Positions 1 through 10,339 of a stretch of 64,000 nucleotides of DNA are shown one piece after another. Each line of letters begins with the position of its first letter. Position 1 is the stretch's first letter. This stretch comes from Quercus robur. Its lineage: Eukaryota; Streptophyta; Magnoliopsida; Fagales; Fagaceae. The position numbers and the translations under genes were made by a program. The DNA lies in assembly GCF_932294415.1 (NCBI RefSeq), contig NC_065535.1, forward strand, positions 94,504,862 through 94,568,861. Reading direction: 5' to 3'. The notes below the pieces were generated by a model. That model did not search any database. It worked only from the letters and a program-made list of their open reading frames with translations, and was not told the DNA's origin.

Positions 1-600
1 AGTTCATATTTTGTAATCGTGACCAAGTTGAGAAATTCATAAATGATATATTATTGCTTACCCAAATTAGCCACAGGAATGTGGTTAAATTATTAGGCTG
101 TTGTCTAGAAACAAAAAATGCCTTTGTTAGTTTATGAATTCATCTCGAACTAGACTCTTTTCGATTAGATTCATGATAGAAGCTTGTCATCCTCACTTTC
201 ATGGGAAAAATGTTTGAATATTATAATGGAAATTGCTAGAGCACTTGCATATTTGTATTTTAAAACTTCTATGCCAATTATACACAAAGACATCAAAACT
301 GCCTGATCAATTCACCTTCTGAATCATTCAGCACTGATGATAGCACTAGTGGTTTTGCCAATATAACTTTTGAGTGATGGAATGATGGGTGATAATTGGT
401 GGTGAATGGAACTCTATTTATGACATTATTTTTGAAAGTGTTATAGGTTGTTTCGTCTTGTTATGATTCCTTCTTCTTTTTTTCTTTTTTTTTTAAAAAA
501 AAAAAATTAGTAAGTTGCCCATAAAACATGTCACTTATAGATGTTCCCAAAACAACGGGATTCGTTGGAACATTAAAAGGGACGAGGCTAAACCTTTTCA
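1..600 (+). pseudogene. Left arm of inverted WAK-kinase duplication
   Basis: The plus strand reads, with stops, as the catalytic-loop side of a wall-associated kinase (a MEIARALAYLY-like helix, then IIHKDIKTA at about 230-305). It then continues as near-mirror sequence of 1010-1990. Compared with the right arm, the kinase body is missing: the join at about 300 corresponds to loss of the bases equivalent to 1223-1699, and both ends of the lost part carry the 4-base string GCAA. From 510 to 580 the arm also contains, in reverse, a relic of exon 2 of the bromodomain-transposase gene. It cannot make a kinase; a hairpin transcript with 1010-1990 is possible. Confidence 0.7.
510..600 (-). pseudogene. 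Second, reversed relic of the same exon 2
   Basis: The minus strand reads FNVPTNPVVLGTSISD, matching the second half of bromodomain-gene exon 2. The first half (GACGAGGCTAAA, 581-592) is present in the opposite orientation, so a segment of about 13 bases has flipped between flanking AAAAGG and CCTTTT. Confidence 0.6.
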
Positions 601-904
601 CCTTTAACTGATCACTCTTGCCACTGCCGTTTATGTTTCTATCTTTAATTTCCATTTATTTTTTGGGTGTGTTTGTTCTTTTACTTTAGGCCATTTTTGG
701 GTCTTTGAGTAGTTTCATGTAAAATAAAGTAAAAGCTGATGTTCTTTGGGGAAAAAGGTTTGCTTTTGTATGTGGGTTTTTTGTATTATATATGTACATT
801 GTTCTAAAGTAGTAAGTTTTGTGATTGTAGATATAAAAGTAGTCATGAAGAAAGGAGGTAAAAGGTTTTCTGCTTCTATGTATCTCCATCATTGCCTCAT
901 CTAA

Positions 905-1012
905 GCCTGTTGATAATTATTAAGGTTATGAAAATGGACGAGGCTAAACCTTTCAATGTTCCAGCGGATCCTGCTACTTTGGGAACATCTGTAAGTGACA
1001 CGTTTTGTAGGC
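905..1012 (+). pseudogene. Relic of exon 2 of bromodomain-transposase gene
   Basis: The stretch encodes KVMKMDEAKPFNVPADPA and continues through the GT donor region, almost base-for-base as in exon 2 of the genes at 18780-18857 and 57369-57446. No other exon of that gene is near it. It lies in the spacer and start of the right arm of the WAK inverted duplication. A reversed counterpart is at 510-600, so the fragment was already joined to WAK sequence before the inversion-duplication. Confidence 0.75.
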
Positions 1013-1990
1013 AACTTACTAGTTGAATTAAGAGGAAAAAAGAAAAAAGTGGAATCATAACAAGATGAAGCAGCCTATAACACTTTCAAATAAAATGTCA
1101 TAAATAGAGTTCTATTCACCACCAATTATCACCCATCAGTCCATCACTCAAAAGTTATATTGGCAAAACCACTAGTGCTATCATCAATGTTGAATGATTC
1201 AATAGGTGAACTGATCAAGCAATTAGTTTCGTTTGTATGAACATTAACATTTCTCGCGAAAACCAAATCCTTAGCTTTATTGCCACTTCCTTCATAGAGG
1301 GTCTATCATCGCCTTTCATGTTCAACCACCATTTTGCTAGATTAGAAACTTCCTTTAGGTGCTCAATATTGCCCTCATTGACAATATGCTTAGCAAGAAT
1401 TTGAAGGAGGTGATCCTTATTTACAGTAGAAACAAAGTTCATAGCTAGATTTTGATCACTCTCAGGCATATCAAAACAAAGTGTCATCTTACTCGTGAGT
1501 AACTCTACAACAATAACACCAAAGCTATAGACATCACTTTTTTCTGTTAGTTGGCCAGTATAAAAGTATTTCGGGTCAATATAACCTAGTGTTCCTTCCA
1601 CCAAAATGATAAATTGTGTTTGATCAAGAGGAACCAGCTTGGAAGCTCCAAAGTCAGACAATTTTGTTGTGAAATTGTCATCTAACAGTATATTTGCAAT
1701 TTTGATGTCTCTGTGTATAATTGGCATAGAAGTTTCAAAATACAAATATGCAAGTACTCTAGCAATTTCCATTATAATGTTCAAACGTTTTTCCCATGAA
1801 AGTGAGGATGACAAGCTTCTATCATGAATCTGGTAGAAAAGAGTCTAGTTCGAGATGAATTCTTAAACTAATAAGGGCACTTTTGTTTCTAGACAACAAC
1901 ATAATAATTTAACCACATTCCTATGGCTAATTTGGGTAAGCACTATTATCTCAATTATGAATTTCTCAACTTGGCCACGATCACAAAATG
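1012..1990 (-). repeat. Right arm of the WAK inverted duplication
   Basis: Read in reverse, this arm matches 1-560 over the kinase N-lobe, the catalytic loop and the region after the kinase stop, apart from the kinase body missing on the left. Arms of about 600 and 980 bases flank a spacer of roughly 300-400 bases. Confidence 0.75.
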
Positions 1991-3712
1991 TGGAATTTTA
2001 ATGGCCACTACTCTATTATTGGGTAACACTCCTTTATAAACTTTTTTAGAGCTTCCTTGGGCAAGGACATTACTGTCATCATACTTGTTGGTGGCCTTTA
2101 GGAGTTCTTTCACCTTAAAAATTTTAACTGTCTTGACATATCCTCCATAGTTAGTTAGTTGTTATTGTAAGAGTAAGCCACTTTTTTGTTCAAAGAATTT
2201 CTCTTTGAGCTTGATGTGCTTTCTTCTTTTTAGTACCCAATATATAATAGAACCTTCCAAAAGTAGTACTAGAATGCCAACATTGGTACCTATACAAGGT
2301 CAAACATGCATTTTCACCTAAAATTGATTAATGACTTAGAATTTGAAAGTGTCAATTATCTTCTCAATAGTTAACGTGTCACTCAAATTTTAAGGATTTT
2401 TTTTCTAATGAATTGATGATATGGCAATACCTGAATCCTTCATTATAAAATGAAGGATTTATAAACTTTAGAGGATCTTGATCCATTAAATAAGAGTATA
2501 ACTTTTTATTACCCTTTATCAATAGAAGAAATTGAAATTTTCGATTAGATATATTGTAAGTAATGGAGAGAAGAGAGAAATACAAATCATTTGAATCAAC
2601 AATTAATTAATATATACTTACTTAGTACAATAATAAAAGTTTTGAATTGGCTGACTAAATAACTGCAACAAGTACCCTTTTTCATCCCATCACCTTCGTA
2701 CCCCTTGGGATAAGAGCATTTAAATTCTCCAAGAAAGTTATGGCATATTTTGTTGCAGGGTTTTAAAACTTCACACTCATTAATATCTAAAACATAATAG
2801 AATCTTAATGAGCAACAACTACTATGAACATGTAATAAACCAGATATGTATATTAGTACCTTGGCAACCATGAAGGAGATATGGATTCCTTTGAAAGCCA
2901 GAGGCGCACTTGCAATGATATCCGAGACTGTTGGTGGCATTGTAACACTCACTATGCATTGTCTAACATTCATAGCTTGTCAATTGTTTTTGGGCATCAT
3001 GGCATGTATGATTACCAACTGCCTAATCAACCACCATCGGAAGAGTATTCCTTGTACCTCTAAAATCTAAAGAGGAAAAGTTGTATGCCTTTTCCTTCAC
3101 TATAAAAGCATAATTACATGGATTGAAGGCTGCTAGTTCCCTGGAGGGTGCCCCCATGTTATTAACAACTACATAAAACTACAATAAACATTCTGGGATA
3201 GAAGTCTGGCAACAGTCTAAGCTAGAGCAAGACCCGTTTTTCACCATGTCAATGCTGTCACAAGATGACAAGCATGCAACATCATCAGTTGGTTGTCTTT
3301 TTATATGAATATATGTATCCATAGCGTTACTACCGATTCTTATAAACTTGTCCTTCGTCAGTGAGATTGGAAACTTTGATGAGAACGTGAGAGTCTGAGA
3401 AACGTTTTGGTTAGTCCTTTTGGAGCAATCATGCTTTACAAATGTGGATACTCTTAGCTCACCGTCCAAGGATATGGAAAGTACATTTGCATTCCTTGCA
3501 TTACAACTACTAGAAAGAAGTGGCTTTGAAGTCCTCAAAGAATTGGAACAAATGACGAGAAATGACTTATTGAGGTAGCAACCCTCCCTTGTTCCAAAAG
3601 GGTAGGGGATGGTTAATGACCCATAGCTGCGTATGTAGCTAGAATCAGGCTGAAATGCTATTGCTACTGCTACTTCGGCAGCTAAGTTTACCAACAGAAG
3701 TAGCAAAACCAT
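1205..3712 (-). pseudogene. Wall-associated receptor kinase-like pseudogene
   Basis: In life, WAK-like proteins are plasma-membrane receptor kinases that bind pectin or cell-wall fragments. The ATG at 3712 starts a signal peptide (MVLLLLLVNLAAEV), followed by the GUB_WAK pectin-binding region with its SLTIPYPFGTREGCYL motif. An in-frame stop lies near 3180. The rest of the extracellular part follows with further stops (YHCKCASGFQRNPY near 2900), then a calcium-binding EGF exon (DINECEVLKPCNKICHNF, about 2690-2790). A membrane segment and juxtamembrane region lie at about 2140-2300, and the kinase domain runs to about 1205. Kinase motifs HRDIKIANILLD, DFGASK and GTLGYIDPKY are preserved (1300-1740), but the glycine loop is degraded and several stops and frame changes lie at 1850-2170. 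All domains are in order, so this is a decayed full gene, not a processed copy. Confidence 0.85.
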
Positions 3713-3724
3713 GTTTTGAAGGAG

Positions 3725-3890
3725 GAAAAGAAATGTGAGAGAGAAAGACTTAGAGAGAGGAGAGATTAGCAATTTGATGGATGAAAAGAAATGTGAGAGA
3801 GAAAGACTTAGAGTGAAGAGAGATTAGCAATTTGAAGGATGAAAATAAATGTGTGAGAGAGAGAGAGACTAAGAGAGACTTAGCAAACCC
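3725..3890. repeat. Approximately 60-bp tandem duplication, purine-rich
   Basis: A unit of about 60 bases (GAAATGTGAGAGAGAAAGAC and onward to TTAGCAATTTGATGGATGAA) occurs twice in a row, with a partial third. On the minus strand it is the CT-rich leader just upstream of the WAK pseudogene ATG at 3712. Confidence 0.7.
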
Positions 3891-4057
3891 TTCTATTTGA
3901 ACTAGTGAACTGGAGGAGTTTCTTTTAAAGGTTGGAAAGAGGAGTTCATGTCAGTCCCTTATTTTTCTACATGCCTTTTGAAAGGCAGCAATATGCTCTG
4001 AGGATGGTCAATAAATAAATTTACAAATTCTAATACTTAATCACTTTCTCATTTGAG

Positions 4058-4300
4058 AGCATTCACATCAATCCGTATATAATAGAAAAATGCATAGAAT
4101 TTATACAATTTTGCCTAAAAATAACCTACATTGATCAGTTTGTGTATGATTGTATAAATTTACAAATTTGCTACAATAACCATGTAAATTTACAAGTTTG
4201 CTACAGTTACTGTGTAAATTTACAAGTTTGCTACAGTTACTGTGTAAATTTACATTGATACTATTCATTTTGCATTTAGTTTTTTATTCTTTCTTTACAT
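4058..4300. repeat. MITE-type end with 30-bp tandem repeat
   Basis: AGAGCATTCACATCAATCC at about 4058 resembles, in reverse, the end at about 46970-46990 and the ends of the element at 13790-14827. From 4151 to 4257 a 30-base unit (TGTAAATTTACAAGTTTGCT and following) repeats about three times; the last two units are identical. Confidence 0.55.
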
Positions 4301-5290
4301 ATCTTGAACATAAAGAAAGAAAGTAAATGATCTTGTGTGTGAAGAAAAATGAACAATTAAAAAAAAAAAATCAAGAAAATTTGATATTTTAATGAATTGT
4401 AGTGTAAAATAAATGATGTGAGATGAGGTGTTTTGAAAATGTTTTATTCTAACGTGCCCTTTGCTTAAGGGCAAATTTTCAAAATTATCTTATTTCATAA
4501 TTAAAATTCATAATTTTTAATTAAAGTTTATTTTAAAATATTTAGTGTGAATTTTGCATATTATTATTTGTATTTTTTCAATGGGTTATTGAGAGATTTG
4601 TTGTTGTAAGTGTTTTGTTGCAAATGTTTTGGTTCTTGATAATTTTTTTTTTTTTGTTCTGAATTTATTAGTTATTTTTTTACTAACCTTGATTAAACTT
4701 TTGTAAATAAATTCTTATAAAAATTTAGAATATTTCATTACTAATATGAATAAAAGGGGGTGAGTATTAATTTTTTCAAAGGTCAACGAAGGAGAGTTTT
4801 TTCTCCCTTCAAGTTTAGGGTAGAGTATTATTCCCCTAAACCTTAAGGAAGGGAAGTGTAATTACCCCACTAATTTAAATCTATAACATTTGAAAAAATA
4901 TATAATTTTTAAATTTTGGATGGGTTGGACCCATGGGTTTGAACTTATTTTTTTTAAATCGATCATTAAGTTAACCAATACAATTTCTTCTTAAAAAAAT
5001 TAACCAATACAAACTATTTGAAGGGCATCAAATGGACACAAATAACTTGACATGACATTGAAATTTAATGACAAAATAAATTAAGGCTTTATTTTTTATT
5101 TATTTAGAGATAATGGTAAAATAGTAAGTAAAAAAAGGATAGTGCCTCGTTTACAGAATTTTAGAAGTTTAGTTACGTGTGGAGAAGGTATTAAGCACCC
5201 CACAACGTCTATACAAAAGGATAGTACCTCGTTTCGAATTTAATCTTAATATCTCACCATTTAAACAACAACTAAGATATTTGACATTTG
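4300..5290. other. AT-rich DNA, nothing recognised
   Basis: No coding signal on either strand. The stretch holds homopolymer runs and low-complexity AT DNA only. Confidence 0.6.
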
Positions 5291-5329
5291 ATTTTAAAAA
5301 GAATGATATGCATGTCCATGTGAAATGAA

Positions 5330-5540
5330 ACAATGATCAAATTTATCATAGGGTGACATGTGAGCAATAAATGACATGTATAATCTATCCTAAGATGGCA
5401 TATGAGAAATGACAAGGATCTATCCTAATACGGCATGTGAAAAATGGCATGCATCTATCCTAGGATGACATGTGAGAATGACATGCAATCTATACTAGGA
5501 TGACATGTGAATGCATGACAATCTAAATGCATGGGCATGT
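5330..5540. repeat. Degenerate 40-50 bp tandem repeats
   Basis: The phrase ATCTATCCTAGGATGACATG followed by TGAGAATGACATG recurs four to five times with changes. It has minisatellite-like structure and no ORF. Confidence 0.6.
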
Positions 5541-5779
5541 GAGCAATTTATTTTATAAAATATTTACTAAGTATATGATAGCATGGCATACACTAGGAGT
5601 GTAAATTGTGTAAGGAATTAAGTATAGCTAACCTCGTTCCAAAGCATAGCATACCAAATGCAATCTTTGCAATTAATTTTTTCAAAGCATTTATCTCATG
5701 CAAAAAGACACAAAGAAATAACAAGAAAGTTTTAAATTCCTATAAAGTGTGAAACAAAGTCATTAGACAAATTTATTAT

Positions 5780-6120
5780 TTTTAAAGGAAGGTCTTTCTA
5801 TTCTTTGGCAAAGCAAGGATTAAAAATGAATTTTTGGAATTTTTGAGGTCTAATTGTGATTTCAAAAAGTTCAAGGTCGAAATATAATTTTGGAAAGTTT
5901 CAGGTCTTCGTGAATTTGGAAAAATTTTGGGGTCAAATTGTAATTCAAAAAATATTTGGGGTTGAAAATGTATTTTGGAAAAGCTTTGGGTCAAAAGCTT
6001 AATTTTATAAAAAGGATTTGGGGTTGAAAGTTTAAGTTTGGAAAGTTTTGGGGTTAAAATTTTAATTTTATGAAAGTTACAAAGTGAAAATGTAATTTGA
6101 AAAAGGTTTGGCTTGTGGAT
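5780..6120. repeat. Degenerate short tandem repeats with GGGGT(C/T)AAA core
   Basis: Units of about 30-45 bases combining TTTGGGGT(C/T)AAA with a TAATTTTGGAAAG-like part recur about eight times. The open minus-strand frame here (FQPQIF / FDPKIF) is only the translation of this repeat, so it is not called as a gene. Confidence 0.5.
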
Positions 6121-7650
6121 CCGGGTTGGGCCCTTGTGTTGGAATGGATTTAAAAAGGAGCTTAATTTTTGGGCTTGGGTTGACCATGATTTTATAAAAA
6201 GCTGGTGGGCTTGTGTGTGAGTTTTTTTTTTTTTTTTTTTTTTTATGAGAGTGAGATTTTTAAAATTGGGTCTGGGTGAAGCTAAATTTTAATGTGGGCT
6301 AGAGCTTAGAGGCATTCGGGTTGGGCCTAAAGGAGAGGATTGGCTTGGGATTTTTAGTGGAGTGGGCTTAAATGATTTTTAGTTTTAGATGTTAGCTAAA
6401 CCAAATGGGTCCAACCCGGTCCAAACCCAAACTCCACTCCAAGTATTAAAAGAAATCTCTATGGACCAATCACAGAACGCCACCTCACCATCTCTTCTCT
6501 TAATCCTTCTCTTTCTATTTCTGTCTTAAACCCAAATCAGATAAAGCCTTAGGCCTCTCTCCCTCACCCGATCTCTCCATCTCTGAATCAAACCCACCAC
6601 CTCCAAAGAAAGGATTTTGATTTGGTTTTAGGGGTGTGAGAAAAGAAAGGATTTCAAAAGGTTGGATTTTTGGCTTGGGTGTGGCTATGTTTTTGATTTA
6701 GAATTTTGGGGCTTCGGCTTTCTATGGCTGGATGTGTGTGCTGTGTTCACTGCTTGGCCGTGTGGTGTGTGTATGTTTGTTTTATGTATTGCTTGTAACC
6801 CGAGTTGTGTGTGTAAAAAATGGTAGCTTGTATGCTCTGTGTCTTGTGAACATGTGCAGAGATACATAAAAATGCAGTAGGTAAAAAACATAGGCAAAAT
6901 TAACAAGCATTTGAGAAGAAAATAGATATTACCCATTTTGTTTGAGTCCTTCCTTTGCTCTAGGTTTCTGCTTTGTGATGTTTAGCTTTTCTCCTTTTTG
7001 CTCTGCTCTATTTCCTCATAGTTTGTGCTCATTTGATAGCTGAAAAAAAATCACAAATTGATAAAAATTAACAAAAATGAGGTTTGTTTAAAAATCAACA
7101 AAAATCAGCAAAAATTGATAAAAATCAATAAAAATAAAAAAATCATAGTTTGTGCTCATTAAAACCATGCAATCCATTAATTCAGGGCTAAAGCTTCTAT
7201 CGAAATTAACAGATTGCACACCCTTAGAGTACTCACTGCGAAATTAACCCAACGAGATCGTCGGAGTTGCCGCCGATCTACCTTAGAGTTGCCGTTATTA
7301 TCGTCTGATCCACCGCCATTAACTTCGCCGCCGTTTTCGTCGGATCTCCTCGCCTCCGTGTGTGAGAGTGTGTGGGTTTGGGATATGAGAGAGACAGAGA
7401 GTTGTGGTTATGGTGGTAGTGAAAAGTGGTGTCGAGTAAAGGGCTGATAATGAATTAAAAGACCATGCCACACCGCTCAATTAAATTTTGGTGTACATCA
7501 TTGGGCAGAGGCAGTGAGTTGAGGAAGGATGGAGAGACTTGAAAGAAAAAGAATAAAAAATATTATTTAAATAAAATAATGTATATAATAGATGGACTTA
7601 CATGAGTATTTTGTAAAATAATAGTGTAAAATAAAAAAATAAAAAGTAAA
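6120..7650. other. Intergenic; MITE-like scraps, no gene
   Basis: Contains a T tract at 6221-6244, TG-rich text and a GC-richer patch at 7240-7350. The 7560-7640 text resembles, in reverse, 44990-45040, so it is probably the inner end of a MITE family also seen elsewhere in the window. No coding exon is supported. Confidence 0.45.
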
Positions 7651-7653
7651 TTT

Positions 7654-7845
7654 TTATGTATAAAATAGACCGAAAAATTTAGAAAGATTGATGCTGATGC
7701 GCTTAGAATCCCTTGTTCCAAAAGGATAAGGGATGGTTAGAAACCCACAGCTGCAGCTGGAATCGGGTTGAGATGTTGCTGCAGCTAAAAATATCAACAG
7801 AAGTAGGAGTAGGTTTTGTTGAAAAAGTATTCCAAGCAAAACCAT
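7654..7845 (-). pseudogene. WAK-like N-terminal fragment
   Basis: The ATG at 7845 gives a signal peptide rich in leucine, then SQPDSSCSCGFLTIPYPFGT, the start of a GUB_WAK domain like that of the pseudogene at 1205-3712. The frame then runs into unrelated sequence and stops. No EGF, membrane or kinase part is found nearby. It is a truncated scrap. Confidence 0.75.
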
Positions 7846-8544
7846 GGTTTTAAAAAAAGTTTGAGGGAAGAAGGAATAGTTTGAGAGAGAAAGAGTAAAA
7901 AAAAAAAAAAAAAAAGGAGAAATTAGCAAAGAAATGAATCAAATTCAGAATGTTTCTCTCTTTGTGGAAACCCTTCTGCTTTTATAAGCACGGGGAGATA
8001 AGACCGTGTCAGTACGGCAAGGTAATGATGTCGAAATTTTCCATTTTGAGAAAGTTACAAATCCACGGCGTGAATGTGGGTGGGCTGCTTCATCAAATGT
8101 TCCAGGTTGATTTATCTATCAATTATCAGTCTTTAGTCTTTATCTCCCGTATCTATCTATTGCGTATAGGGGTGTTTTATATGGTGGACTATGACGTATA
8201 GGGCTTCTTTTTTATTTTCTGTTTGGCTACTAGTACTTACTAAGCAGAACGTACATGAATTGGTCACATTGATTTTACAGTAATGGTGGGCCAAGTGAAT
8301 ATTTACATCAAAAGACTGAGTCACTGAGACATCCAACAGAACACCACAAGGGAATAATTAAAGTGCAAAAAGATGATAAAGAGAAAAGCTAATCTTAATG
8401 ACAAACCTCAAATCAAGAGAATGATGGATTAATTAACTGAAAGCTCACTAAAAGATAACAGATAAAGTTTGAAAAAAAAAAAAAAAAAAAAAAAAGAAGG
8501 AAGGAGAAGAAGAAAGAAAGAGGTAAATTTGACAGAGTGCAAAC

Positions 8545-9639
8545 CTTGGAGGAAAACAAGGGGTGACATAGTCATAAATATCTCCGAGCTCTTCTCCAAT
8601 CTGAATGTCAAAAAAGAAACAACCAACATTATGAATGAAACAAAAATCTAAATCAGGTTTTTTTACAGGCTCATAATAGTAATTGAATAACGCAACCATT
8701 ATTTCTAATGTTACCTAAGCTAATGCACAGATTACTGTCAGAATAAAAGATACTTAACATTTCAATTTTTATATAACAGAGCAACCATTAAAAGAAGGTT
8801 TTTACCTCTGTTAGAAGTTTGTTAAATCGTCCTTCAACAGTCTTCCTTATTTGCTCATAACATTTATTGTTATTAATATTATAGCCTTTTTTTTTTACCT
8901 TCAATTTCTGCTGTGTTAGATTTTTTGAAGAACAAAACTATAACAGTTTGTGATATAATGCATTATGTGCAGGGGCGGAGCCAGAAATTTTAGTTTGGGG
9001 GGGCCAAGTTTGTTAATATATTTGTTAATCAAGACAAACCTCTACACACATATATAAAAATTAATTTACTAAGAGAATTTATTATCTCCTAAATTTTAAT
9101 GAGCATACAAAAGTCATGTATTTCTTCTATTAGACATGTACAAAAATTTATCATTTTTTACATAGTTCAATTTGTTAAACCTCTTAAATTATATGATTTT
9201 AATATAATTTCTCTTTCTTTTAAGAGCAACATTGAAATGACTCAAAATTTGGGAGGGCCAACTTCAATTTTTACATGCTACATTTTTTTAAATATAAATA
9301 ATATAAATACTATAAAATAATTTTTTAAAACTTTGGGGGGGCCTTGCCCCCCACCCTTGTGTGTGGCTCCGCCACTGATTATGTGTGTGCACTTTAAAAA
9401 ATAAGGTTGTGATATACAGTTTAAGAAAGCTTCTATGACAGATTATACACAATATGAATATAAGCAACTGTGACTTGAAATCAAAATCAAACTTCAAGGT
9501 GAAAGAAAGTAACTGAAATAGAAAATTAATTCAAAATATTTACTTGGCAGTTCTACGAGGATTTGCAATTGATGCCAGTGCACCAACACTCTCGGCCTCA
9601 GCAAGTTGTTGATCAAGGATTTCTTGCATTTCAACAACC
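8545..9639 (-). pseudogene. SEC6: SEC6 exocyst subunit gene fragment (three exons)
   Basis: SEC6 is a subunit of the exocyst, which tethers secretory vesicles at the plasma membrane. Three blocks match it from memory of plant SEC6. They are 9544-9639 (VVEMQEILDQQLAEAESVGA and ANPRRTAK), about 8806-8941 ([10 protein letters not shown], then [19 protein letters not shown]) and 8545-8600 ([19 protein letters not shown]). Each has plausible AG acceptors and GT donors. The short exon expected between the last two was not found, the frame between the first two does not join cleanly, and the rest of the gene is absent. A hAT-type MITE sits in the intron between the first two blocks. It is a transposed or decayed fragment, not a working gene. 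Confidence 0.75.
8970..9377. mobile_element. hAT-type MITE (408 bp)
   Basis: Terminal inverted repeats CAGGGGCGGAGCCA and CAGTGGCGGAGCCA (right end read in reverse) differ at one base in 14. The 8-base target duplication ATTATGTG is perfect (8962-8969 and 9378-9385). Eight-base duplications and CAGxGGCGGA-like ends are typical of hAT elements. No transposase inside, so non-autonomous. Confidence 0.9.
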
Positions 9640-9649
9640 CTAGAAGGGA

Positions 9650-10014
9650 TGGAAACAGAAGAGGAAGATGATTATTCACTACAAGACTAGCACAAAAGTA
9701 AAATGAACCAAAATGACCTAAATAAAAAAATAAAAGATAAAAAAAAAAAAAAAATCCCACCATCCAAATTCTAATTTCTTTATTCTACTTTGGGACGTCC
9801 CAAAACGTCCTCTTTGAAAAATCAATAAATAGGGGTCAGTTTAATTTGTCCATCATTCATAACTCATAACCCATAACCTATTAGATCACAACCAAAACTA
9901 GTAAGAGCAAGCAAAAGAAAGGGAAGAACCCCCTGGAACTGCATGCAGCCGGCCACCGTCTCTCTCTTTTGTAGATCTCATTTTTCTTCTTTGAGTATGC
10001 TCACTGCTTCTCTC

Positions 10015-10056
<42 letters not shown>

Positions 10057-10335
10057 CCCCCCCAACCCATAGATCTTGATACAAATCACCCAAACCAAAG
10101 AAAGAAATAAGCACCGATATAAAGAGATGAAGAAAAAAGAAAGAACCGCCGGAAGAAGAGACGAAAAAAAAAAAAGAAAAAAAAAAGAAAGAAATTAAAG
10201 AAGCAGTTGTGAAGAAGAAAGAAAAAAAAATTTGTTAACCAAAAAAAAAAAAAAAAAAAGAAGAAAAAAAAGCTGAGAAAAAGAAACAGAGAAATTTGAA
10301 GAGGAAAGGTAGTGTGAGGTTAAGGAAGAAAGAAG
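9650..10335. other. Low-complexity intergenic DNA, (CT)n microsatellite
   Basis: A (TC)n run at about 10019-10053 is followed by a C9 run and then purine-rich A/G text to 10330. The open frames here only translate simple repeats. Confidence 0.6.
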
Positions 10336-10339
10336 ATAA

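Noticed and set aside
1639-1827. Plus-strand frame opposite the kinase
   Set aside because: Shadow of the WAK kinase sequence.
9898-10098. Minus-strand frame with Arg-Glu repeats
   Set aside because: Direct translation of the (TC)n microsatellite.
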